A DNA stretch of 64,000 bases from Ignelater luminosus (taxonomy: Eukaryota > Arthropoda > Insecta > Coleoptera > Elateridae), in assembly GCA_011009095.1 (NCBI GenBank), contig VTPC01090448.1, forward strand, positions 94,939 to 158,938. Reading direction: 5' to 3'. The notes under the pieces were generated by a model, which did not search any database, was not told the origin of the DNA, and saw nothing but the letters and a program-made list of their open reading frames with translations. The stretch's first letter is position 1. Each line of letters opens with the position of its first letter. The translations under genes and the position numbers were made by a program. Positions 49,747 through 60,272 of this stretch are shown piece by piece.

Positions 49747-52159
49747 CTAAGTCTAAAACTAAGTTTTGTGATATTTTTAATTATAAGTAATTCTAGTCAG
49801 TAATCAGCTATTTTTTTTTGTTAATGTAGGATCCTTACAGTAAGAGGCAGTGTAAGATGTAACAGTTACCTAATGCATAAAGAGAGCTTTTTACTTTTTT
49901 ATTTTAGAATTGCCTTACTGCGTATACGGATATAATGAAAAATAGGATTATATATCTATCGCGTTTCAATCGGGCTTATAAAGCGGAAAACATCCAGAAA
50001 CGGGTATTTCCTATAAAGGCGTATACATGTAAGTGAAATCTTTTAACCCAATAGCAAACGTGACTACCGTATATAAGGATTTGAATATATTCAAAAAACT
50101 TTCTTCCATCTGTTGCAGAACGTGATCGTTTTTTCATCGATTAATGTGAAGAAAAGAGAGGGAGCGCGTATTAATAAGCAGAAGATGAGCACATTTTTTA
50201 AAAAGGTGAAATTTTATGTAATAGGATTTCAACATAAAACGTTTCTTTCATGCAAATTATGCCTTTTATTACGCCTCGTTAAATCGCAGAAAAGTTTTAC
50301 GTGCATAAAATGTTCATGTATCTACTGCAAAACTATTTTACTGAAACGAGATTTAAGATTAAGTAACCTCATATAATATGTGCATTGCAGCAGAAAACCA
50401 CGAAACCTCCAAACCTAATTATAAAGTGCGGAATTTGTAAGCACATCCCCTGCTTTTATTATTATTACGCCCTTGATGAACAGTAAATTTCATTATGAAA
50501 GCAACCCTGTCATTCGTGTTTATTTTCCTCAGGAATCAACTAGGTAGATAATTCCGATTAAGAACGCCTATTTGAGCATGGCAAATGCGACAACTTATTT
50601 AATCCGAGATGAACTGAAAGACACCTGCCATTAGATAAGAAAAGGATACAATTTATGCGGAAATATGCAAGCACGACCCAAAATAATCGTATCAACAGGA
50701 CTGTAATGCTGAAAGCGTGTTCTCGGAATAATTATAATGCTGTAAGTAGGTGTTCACTCTTGTGCGACATTTCCATACCAAAATGTAATTTGCAGGAACG
50801 GAAATGGGCAAAACTTTAATCCGTTAGCGGGAACGTAACCCCTAAAAGTACATTTACTCTGAACAAATTAGGTCCCCCAGTTCACCTGTAACTCAGTGCC
50901 TAGCGCTTTGGGAATACTCACGGCACCCAGCAAAAAAGGTTTTCTTTTCATTTTACTCCCGCATTTAACTTTTAAGTGCATTATACATCAAACAATGTCT
51001 TAATTTTAATTGAAAAAAAAAAAGAACCCAACAAGAGAGGTGTTTTGTCGTTAATGTACATAGTCCTTTTGAAAATAGATTTTTGAAAACACGTATTCCT
51101 AAAGTTAGAATTAGATTATTCTTATATATCCTGAAACCACCATCTCCTGATACGTGCCTAAAGAAAATTTGGAACATGCGTGTATCTAAAATCGTGTTAT
51201 AAAAGCCATCGCATACATAGTATAACGTATAACGTAGGAGGAAGCAGTTTATATACCACCCAAATCGATGACATCGTTCCAATTATTTTCTGATTCTAAT
51301 AATAAATAATTCGTCATTTCTAAATTTTTTTATGCTGAATTTATCTTTTCATTGAGAAATCTTCTGTTTATGATGTTTAGATTTAATTTTTCAAACTAAA
51401 AAGCTAAAAAAACCGCTTTCCTGCCTTCTGTTGTAGAGTTTTATAATCTGCTTGTTAATTTGCATACATCCATATTTGAATATGTAAAAATCGTCGAAAG
51501 AACAAAAAGCTCGACTTTTTATGCTCGCTGCGTCATTTGCATAAATTTAACCTGCATACGAAATAGTCTGTTTTCTAGTTTTCAGCTTATTACAAAAAAT
51601 TCTTCCGGTTACTATATTTTATATTACCACAAGTAGATAAGTAGTTTGATTTTTGTTATTTTCCATTTTATTCCATAATATACAGGAGTTGTATAGCTTT
51701 TACTTAAAAATGTTTCCCCTCCACTAATTAGTTTCAACTAAAATTATTATTCCTGTCTACTGCAGACAATCTCTATACATCACTGCCAAATTGATATAAT
51801 TAAACTGGATTTGATTATTTAGTTTGTCTTGCTATTAGGTGTACAAATTGATAGTTATATTACGTAAACACTGATTGAAAATACAAATATAACTAATAAA
51901 GGTAAACTTTTACTTTTTAAAGTTTTCAGGTAATATGAAATTGAGTTTCTTTAATTAAAAAGAAGCTTAAAGGTTGTTACTTTTTTAGAGATCCTATAGT
52001 CTATATTTTCAATTTAAATTATAAAATTCAATGTAAAAATTTGCTAATGATAGTCATTTTAGAAGATATAACACTCCGTTTACATTTTTAAGCTATTAGT
52101 AGCCTCTAATATGAAAACACAATTTATGTTCATGTTAATTATCATTCGTAGAGAGAAAA
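49747..52159. other. mixed-composition unique DNA, no recognised gene
   Basis: From about 49.9 to 51.0 kb the DNA is less AT-rich and less repetitive than elsewhere, with no transposon motif and no convincing coding frame. A plus-strand frame at 50113-50376 contains CKLCLLLR...FTCIKCSCIYCK, but the cysteines follow no known finger spacing. This is a candidate for unique host non-coding or regulatory sequence (inference). Confidence 0.35.
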
Positions 52160-52163
52160 ATAT

Positions 52164-55100
52164 CGTCGGCGACACAAGAAAATCTCGTAACTCCCGTGAG
52201 TTGAATTTTACAGTAGAGAGTATTACGTGGTTGAGATACTCATTATTAACAAACATATGAAAGCAGTAACCTACAAATACTTTTATTAACAAGAAAGGTA
52301 ATTTTAATGTTTGATTTTACTGTGTTTTTCAAGTTGTACTTGATAGAACATCATTTTATCTGAAAAAAATGGAGTTACGAGTTTTACGAACTTTAGGTTG
52401 GGTTTTTAAGAGTGGAGATACAAGAATTTCAGAAAAATTACAAAGAATTTTAAAGCAAACACTTTGAGGGTCAAAATTTTATTATAAATATAATACGTAA
52501 AGAAATATACATTTTCAATACATTAACAAACGAAACATAAAATAACATATAACATAAATAGAAATGTTTATATTAAAAATATAAAAGAAAATCTAAGAAT
52601 AAACAAAATACATCTCTTTTAGTTATGAGGTATATTGTCATAAAATGCGTGATAATCTTTTTCTAAGCTCGTTTTTAAAATCTGTAAATGATTAAACTTT
52701 TCATTCTTTATGGGAAGCCTCTCTTTGTAAAGTGCAGGTAGTTCCGCGAAAGGTATGGCTGTAATATTATTCATTCGGAGGGGCAGGTTTTGCCATGCAT
52801 AGCCAAACCGAAGTTTGTACTGCATCGTTCCATTGGGGTTATATTTTAATGCCCTAAGATCTGTAACAGTGGGATCGCCGATTCTTTTCCCGGGGCGAAT
52901 TGATGTTACGAAATTTAGACCACTAAATCTTTTAAAGAAATTAAAGGTAAGATAAAACACTTCATATTGCTTTGGGGTTCGTCGAGCTGATTTGCAAATT
53001 TGTATATAATCTGCGGGTAAGTTTATGTTAACACCCTTCAGCTTCCCCTCAATTGTGCTGTGCATGGCATCCACCTCCATCTGCGTGTGGCCGCGCTCAA
53101 GATATTTCTGTATAACCACCACACCATTAGCAACAGAAAAGTTCATAAGGGCACTCGCCAGAGTCGAATTCCTATTCTGATAATTGCACCCATCGCTGTA
53201 CAAAATAATCTCATTCTCTGATTCTTTAAGTGCATTTTTGACAGTCTAATTGATAGACGATTATAGTTGAAAATTCATCTGCGGTCAACTTTCCTTCTGT
53301 TTCGTTCCATATAAAACAGGTACCGTCTTTGTTTTGGAGGTCGAAAAAAGTCATGTTATGCACTGCTAATTTAGTTTTATAATACATTGCAGACACATTT
53401 GTTTTAGGAGCAAGAAGAACCGCTTGGAGATCCATCGTAAAAGTCATACTTGATGACGCTTTATCTTTCTGCTTTTCAGTCCTAGCTTCTTCCTTTCTCT
53501 TAATGTGGGCATTATAAGTTATTTCATCATTATTGTTTGTTTTAAAACCTTCACAGATATCGCAGGCGTCCTTTTTAGGTGTAAATAAACTAAAATTGTT
53601 TTTCTTGAAAAGCTGTTTGAAGGCCGTTTTACTTACATAATTTATGCTTTTTTTGCTGCACTAGTCACTTTTATAAAATTCATACAAATCAGATTTTGAT
53701 TTCCACAGTGGCTCCAAATACAGCTTCTTGCTTGACGCCCTACGGTAATGAGACTCTTTTTTTGGAATCTGGTCAAGAAACTCTTCTAAACTTCTCATTT
53801 CCTTCTCTCGCTTCTTTTTAGAAACTCGTACCCTAGTGTTTTCATCCTCACTATTATTTTCACAAATATCCAGTTCAAAATTTCCATTATGCTTTACCCA
53901 ATTTCTTACACTCCACTCACCTATGCATAGGTTATTTAAAAACATATTCTTGCAGACCTTCTCGATCTCTTTCAACTTTTAAATAATAGTTTATTGAAAT
54001 TAAGCGTCTAGATTTTTCAATATCTTTTCTATCTCTCGCTCTTTGTCTTCGTTTAAAATCAGATAACATTTGTATATAAAGGCGTTCTTCCTTCCACGAC
54101 ATTGCCCAAAATTTTGTAAATATTTTCTTCCGTTGGTCGTCACTCACTGAGCTACACATTAATACTTTTTTGTTTCTCGACAGCTTACAATTACATCGTA
54201 CTTTCATTTGCCGATTTTTGCGTTGAACGTCATACATCCAATTTCCTTCAGTATCTTTCTTCTTTCCTAAGTATTTATCGCCACTTTCTCTTTTCTTTCG
54301 TTCGTCTGTGGTAGTCCGTAACTCTAGATTCTTCTTTCGAGATTTTCTTTTTACTTTATTGTTATCTGTATTTTCCTCTGGAGATTCTTGGACCAAATGA
54401 AAATTATTGTCAATTAATTTTGGCCTGGTTGAATTCTCTATTTCAAGTTGAATACTATTTTCTAGATCAGCCCTTGAACTTTGAGAAATGTGTATTTTAT
54501 TAATATTTATTGCTGAAGATTCTTGTTCTAGTTGAAAATAATTATCTGTGATTATTTCTGGTGTAGTTGTATTGACCACTCCAAGTTCAGAACCATTTTC
54601 TCTAATAATACAATTATTGTCCGACAATTCTATTTGCATTCCTTGTTCATCTATGACCACAATTGGCAAACTGCAAATCTCTAGCTTGTTTGGATTTAGC
54701 GGCGGTTCTAAAATTTGAAATGCGGAAATGTCTGGTGCTGCCGGATAACTAAATAGGTGCGCATCGACAGGTATTTCATTAGTAGATGCAATTTGTCCAC
54801 ATTCTTTATTATTTAATTCGGTTGAATTTAGAAATTCTGAAGAGCCTACTGTATCTTCATTTTGTAAACGTGCCATTTGAACGATCCTCCATGAGCGAGA
54901 CATTGTGTACTACAACAAAATTTAAGAATTGGTAAACCTCGTAACTCTGCAATTTGCTTCATAATAAGTAAAATCTGTCATAAGAAAAATTCGTAACTCC
55001 GTAGGTAGAAGCAATTAACACAAATACTACAGTTGCTATTAGAATACATAAACCGCTTTCATAATAATAATATATTGCACTTACCAACTAAATAAACGCA

Positions 55101-55391
55101 ATAATTATAACATCACAAATTGTCGGGTTTAGTAAATAACTTACTGCTCAAGTACAGCCACTGCGTACACCAAACACCAACATGGAGACTATTGGAGTTA
55201 TAAGGTTTTACTAATCAACATTTTTCATGTTGGAATTACGAGGTTATTTTGTTGCTTTCTCCTTAATTGTAAAGATTATTTGGAGTTACAAAGATTTCGC
55301 ATACATAGATTACACGTATGGCCAATAGATGGCATAAAGATCTCATTTTCGTAATTTGTTGGAGTTACGAGATTTTCTTGTGTCGCCGACG
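52164..55391 (-). mobile_element. complete 3.2-kb DDE transposon with perfect TIRs
   Basis: The left end CGTCGGCGACACAAGAAAAT (52164 onward, 31 bp to CTCC) is matched exactly, inverted, at 55361-55391. ATAT flanks both sides (52160-52163 and 55392-55395), a likely 4-bp target duplication. Variants of GGAGTTACGAG lie inside both ends in both orientations (e.g. 52371, 54937, 54994, 55224, 55271, 55361). The minus strand encodes the transposase-like protein at 52619-54903. A 4-bp duplication would fit the Sola superfamily, but I cannot confirm that assignment without alignment. Confidence 0.9.
52619..54903 (-). pseudogene. putative DDE transposase of the 52-kb transposon
   Basis: The N-terminal 200 residues (from ATG 54903, or MARLQ at 54873) are acidic and low-complexity. 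A basic stretch and a conserved-looking block follow: RCNCKLSRNKKVLMC, FTKFWAMSWKEERLYIQM (about 54120) and MFLNNLCIGEW (about 53940). Next come a CDIC pair (about 53545), FTMDLQAVLLAP (about 53440), LYSDGCNYQNRN (about 53200) and YLERGHTQMEVDAMHSTIE (about 53100), ending NIPHN at 52619. I propose MDLQ, YSDGC and MEVD as the catalytic acids of an RNase H fold. Lesions: a frameshift near 53940, one in-frame TAG near 53660 and a frameshift near 53235. Otherwise it reads through, so decay is recent. The SDxCxxQN box is shared with the 22.5-kb pseudogene. Confidence 0.8.
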
Positions 55392-55920
55392 ATATACTAA
55401 CGTTGCATTAACTTATTTTACAATTGATTGCACAATTGCTAGTTGTACACATAGAAATGTTGTCTTTGGTGGTTTTCAGCATTTCAGCAAGCTAGCTAAC
55501 ACAACCATTTTGAAAAGTTTGTTAATTTAAACCTGTTTGCTTACCTACCACAGTGAAAGTTCTATTAATACATAATCTGTAAAAATATTTTGTGAAACCG
55601 ATTGAGCAATAGATTAAATAGGCTTTCAGATGCTAAAATGCTAAAACTTACATAAGGGCATTTTTTGAAAAAATTAGCTTTACTAAGCGGAAGGTCATGA
55701 ACAACTAACCCTTTTTAATAAAAATAATTATGCGACTACAAGATTAATTCAAGCTGTAGAAAACAGAACAATTTGTAACAGTTAACGAGGATAAAGTGGA
55801 AGTACGCGTTGCCATTGGGAAAAAGAGGAGAGATTTTAAAAAAATATTTTCAATAATTTTTTGAATTCTGTAATCTAAAAATTAGTATATTTCTTATCCG
55901 GGCAAATTATTTTAGTAACG

Positions 55921-56757
55921 TTATCGGACAAGGTGGGTCCAGTAGATCCGCCTTTGCATTATAAAGTCTGCGTGGTACTTTTTGTAAGCATTGCATACAA
56001 GGGTAATTAAATTAGATTAAAACAATTATTATTTAAGGTGACTAGAAGTAAACGTCTTTCCTGGTTCGATATAATTCTGAAAAATCGTATAACCTAATTT
56101 ACCTAGAAGGGCATCAGAAACTCAAAAACCATATTGTCTTGTCTTCTTTCATTCGACATAATATTATAAATCTTTTAAAACCCAAACATATAACGTAATT
56201 TACCTAAAAGGGCAGCAGAAGCACAATAAAAAGTATCAATTAGCCTTGCATTTTTAGTTGATACTACCAGACATGCAAAAGACCTTTTTAAAATTATTTT
56301 AAAAACTCTCAACGTTTGGAATTTTTATAAGGGATTGGTTTATTTTTGTATTTCAGTACATTGACATTTAAAAAATATCAATTCAGTCGATTTTGTAATT
56401 TTGTATTCTACAGTATTCATAAAACCATAAACCATCGCAATTACCACTAATATTGTCATTTGAAACTTACAACAACAAAAGATCAACATAATTTACAGAG
56501 AATTTACAGAGAATTTAGTAGTATTAATAGAAATGTAAGAAGGGTCCAATGGATCCACCTTGCCCGGTTATGTAACAATCAACTTTAAAATTTTTTTTTA
56601 TCTACTCAATGTAAATTAAAATATTTGACTAACTGATAACACTACCTAAGTTATTCTTAGAAGTCATAAGAACTAATTACTCTAAGATAAATATTTTAGA
56701 AAATATGACAAAGAAAAATGTGCGCCGAGTCGATTGGACCCACCTTGACCGGATAAG
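55921..56757. mobile_element. MITE-family termini, probably nested copies
   Basis: TTATCGGACAAGGTGGGTCC at 55921-55940 is mirrored at 56733-56757 (GATTGGACCCACCTTGACCG, then GATAA) and again at 56543-56571 (GGTCCAATGGATCCACCTTG, then CCCGGTTAT). A partial TTATCCGGGCAA lies just outside at 55894. One left and two right termini of the same family imply nested or overlapping insertions. No reading frame is present. Confidence 0.65.
56087..56225. repeat. approximately 100-bp spaced direct repeat
   Basis: TAATTTACCTAGAAGGGCAT at about 56095 recurs as TAATTTACCTAAAAGGGCAG at about 56196, with further matches on both sides (..TATAAC.., ..CAGAA..). The spacing of about 100 bp suggests a two-unit tandem duplication inside the MITE region. 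Confidence 0.6.
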
Positions 56758-56759
56758 GG

Positions 56760-57870
56760 ATACTGAACTTACCAAACAAGTTCCAAGATAACTAAGTTTG
56801 TCAGAATTACGTATGTGAGCTACATCTCCAATTGGCTAGAACGTAATTATACATAATTTTGTGTTTTTCCAGAAGTGAGGTTGCCAGACTAGTTTCAGGT
56901 CGTTAAGATTATTTTGTTGACTACCTAGGTTCAAAGTAAATTTCGTGTCTTGCATTAAAATGGCACCTAGAAGTATATAGGAATGAAATAACTATTTATA
57001 CCTACTTTTAGTGATGATAATACTGATGATACACTAAAAAACTCGTTCCTGAACTGATGCAAGTTTAGTTAAAGGAGTCTCCTCTCGCAGTGGATAATGA
57101 TATGTAATTGTAAACAAAGAATATGTTGTAAAGTACGGAAAAATTGTACGTTCATAAATCCACATCCAAAGAACAAATAGAACCCTTAGCTTTAAACACA
57201 GTGGTTTGGACTTCATCAATAAAACAAACTTTAAAAGGCTATGAAGCTACTGCAAAGAATATAACATAGAGACTAAAGTTATTTCACAGCTAAATTAACA
57301 AGGCTATTTTGTGGATAGCAACATAGAAGGAAGAGAAAGATATTGAATCAAGTTTGGTAATTAGCATGCTAATTTTTTTAAGGCCAATGACCCCAGGCGC
57401 GGAAGAGGGGAAGGGATAACGAAAAAGCCCCCATATTTCGACGAACGATATAATTTTCGGAAAGGTAACTACAGAAGGGCAGAGGCAATACCGGGCACTA
57501 GTCATTAGGTTCTTACTATAACCGAGCTGATTTTCTCAACCAAAGGAAATTGTAGGCAACTATTATCAACCCAATTGGTAAACATACACAAAGACAACCA
57601 GAGAGACAGGAAGAAATCACCGACCTAAAACAGATGTCTGATGAGCAGGCACAACTAAACCGTGAAGAGATGGCCCTTGTTTTAGTTTTAAACAAAAAGG
57701 AAAAAGAAAACAGAGTCAGCAGTGATAGTAATAGTGAATACAAGTGTTTGAACATGTTTTGCTATTACATGTTTTCGATATATTTTCTAACTGGTTATTG
57801 TTTTTAGTACTTTAGATTTTGTTACGTTTTCCGGTTTGTTTAATTAAATAAGCAATACACTATACCTGGA
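56760..57870. other. spacer between DNA transposons, no recognised gene
   Basis: No gene is supported. A plus-strand frame near 57560-57760 reads a charged stretch (RQEEITDLKQMSDEQAQL) that resembles coiled-coil or gag-like sequence but lacks a diagnostic motif; the minus-strand frame over it (57516-57755) is its shadow. Confidence 0.35.
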
Positions 57871-59120
57871 TAACGGTGGTCCCATAGTGGATTGGCCTGA
57901 TAAGGGTGTAGAAGAAAAACATAAATAAAGCACATATTACTTTTCAATATAGTCACCCTTTATTGCAACACACTTCTCACATCGGTGGATTAACATTTCT
58001 ATACTTTTGTAAAAGTACTGAGAATTTTTTAACTCAAAATGACTAGATACGGATGCCTGCAACTCATTAGCGTTGGGAAATTTCCTTCCACGGAGGTGTT
58101 TCTCCAAATGTGAAAACAAATTCGAGCTTAGTGAATTCGCAATCACGAACGGCAGCTTTTGCAACATCAGCCATATGGACAGGCACATTATCATGCAAGA
58201 GCAGGATACCCTTGTTCAGTTTTCCTCGGCGTCTTTTTTTTATGCAGTCTCTCAGCCTATGCAATAGAGACGCATAATAAGCCCCGTTTACGGTAGTATT
58301 TCTAGATTTAAAATCCACCATTAGAATTCTTCGTGAATTCCAAAAAATTGTGACATGATCTTTTGTGTGGATTTTGACATTCTTGCTTTTCTTGGGAGTG
58401 CTTTTCCCTTGTATCGCCACTCTATCGATTCGCATTTGCTTTTAGGATCATACTAAAGCACCATCGTTTCATTTCCGGTCACTATTCCGTCAATTATTTG
58501 TTTGGGGTTGTCGCCACACAGCTTTAAGAATGACAAAGCACAGCGGACGCGTTCCTGTTTTCGAACTGCCGACAAAAGTTTTAGTACCCACCTTGCACTT
58601 ACTTTACTCATGTGCAGATGATCTTGCAAAGCATGATGAACACTGGTTTTAGAAAGTTCTAATCTTGCTGCAATCTCTCTGACTTTTAATCGTCGGTTCC
58701 TCAATACTTCTTTTTCAATAAGAGAAATTGTTTCAAGAGTGAGTACTTCAACCGACCGACCCTCATGTGCAACACCTTCTATGCGCCCAAAGCGAAATTC
58801 TTTCACCCAATTCTTTACAGTGCTATATGAAGGAAAAGCATCGCCGTGTACACCATCCAAACGTTGTTTAATTTCAACCGGTGAATGACCTTCTTTAAAC
58901 AGAAATTTTATAACATTTCTATACTCGATTTTGGACATCTTGCAAACACTCAAAACATGTATTAGTAAAACTCACTGTTAATTGCAAACTAATACTACGT
59001 GGAGATGCATGCAAATTTGAAAGTTAACAAACAAAAGATAGGGAAATAGACTACGGTATACAGTTTTTCCGCAATAATTTTAGAAATATGTCTGACCAAC
59101 TTACTATGGGACTGCCTCTA
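57871..59120 (-). mobile_element. full-length mariner transposon
   Basis: The 1,250-bp element starts with TAACGGTGGTCCCATAGTGG (57871) and ends, read inward from 59120, with TAGAGGCAGTCCCATAGTAA. The roughly 30-bp inverted repeats share GTCCCATAGT and TTGG. TA is present at both outer edges (57871-57872 and 59119-59120). Length and TA target fit mariner. It encodes a broken transposase on the minus strand. Confidence 0.9.
57937..58938 (-). pseudogene. mariner transposase, multiply broken
   Basis: From ATG 58938 (MSKIEYRNVIKFLFKEG) the HTH region reads YSTVKNWVKEFRFGR and REIAARLELSKTSVHHAL, the paired DNA-binding helices. The first catalytic motif reads IVTGNETMVL (about 58455), with Asn in place of the usual Asp of GDE, followed by a stop. 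After a frameshift near 58390 come GAYYASLLHRLRD and LLLHDNVPVH (second Asp, about 58190). The region that should carry the third Asp (YSPDLAPxD) is deleted: the sequence passes from DCEFTKLE (about 58110) into another frame at LFSHLEKHLRGRKF. The C-terminus ends WEKC-like and GDYIEK at 57937. The DDD triad is thus lost at two of three positions. It groups by motif with mauritiana/SETMAR-like mariners (tentative). Confidence 0.9.
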
Positions 59121-60122
59121 TATCTATTAGTATATGTACAATTATTGTCATTACTAAGTATGTACTTACTAATATGCTATAGCGAATTTTGGTCAAGTAA
59201 ATGAGCAATAAAATATTTTTTATAATAGCCTTTCAGAACTTTTTCGCTTTTGTCATCTAAGGCAAGAATCAAAAACTTCTCTTGCACGTTTCTTTTTCTT
59301 GGAGACAAGTAAAAGATTTGTTTTATAACAACAATACGAAAACTGATACCATTGCAGAGATCTCTAATAATAATATTTCGAACGAAGTTGACCAGTGCCG
59401 GATTACCAATTAGGCAAATCAGTCAGTTGCCTAGAGGCCTCGAGGTTTTAAGGGGGCTCCAAGAAAGCCAGACTCGTTTAAAAGCCTCACAAATAGAAAA
59501 ACGCCGAAAACTGCAACATAATAGGCTTTATTCTTTTATGATTAGTTGTTCATACGGCTTTTAGTTTAAAACGTGAGAGCATTAAATGGAAATCCTGTAT
59601 ACTTCTACCTGTACTGTGAAATGGCATTATTCGTAATAGTTCAACGATTATTCACAAGAGTGGAGGTAAACTAATTCAACGCATGTGGGTGCGCTGCAGA
59701 AAGAATAAACAGCTGACGAGCTGAGTTATGACTCATCTGTACATGTTTATCATTTGATGAGTTGTGTCAATTGCGCCACTACCCATTGCTTTGTTTAACT
59801 ACCATTTGCTTTAACCTTCGAAGGGATTTTGACAACCTACATTAGTCAAAACTAGATAAGTTAAGTTGTTTTATTTAAATTTAATAAACAAGAAAAGACT
59901 ATCAATACTTGGTTATTGAGAAAGGTATAACGTGTAATAAATTTAGTTTTACATGTTTTGCAGCCTGTTTTAATATTTTGAATTCTTGTGTTTAATAACT
60001 TTTTGGGAGGATTTTTAATTCATGATGTTTGAATTGTATGAACTATAATTTGAATACGAACGGTAGACAAGCCGGTTGGCATCGATTCCAGTACAATTAA
60101 TTAAATGGGAACGTAGTGGCTG

Positions 60123-60272
60123 CATATTTTAGACTGAGGTCTATCTGTATCTCTCTTTTACAGAAACAAAATGTCGGTACAAGAGAAAAGGAGGTACCAG
60201 TGTTGCAGAAAAACGGAAAAAACATTATGAAAAGGCTAAAAAGCTACATGAAACAATAAAAAAGATTCCCAA
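60123..60272 (+). repeat. internal duplication, copy A (first coding exon)
   Basis: These 150 bp recur at 61107-61258 (152 bp) with few differences. The unit holds a polypyrimidine tract and acceptor-like TTTTACAG ending at 60163, then the transposase start. Copy A keeps the ATG (60171) but has lost 2 bp near 60200, which shifts the frame. Confidence 0.9.
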
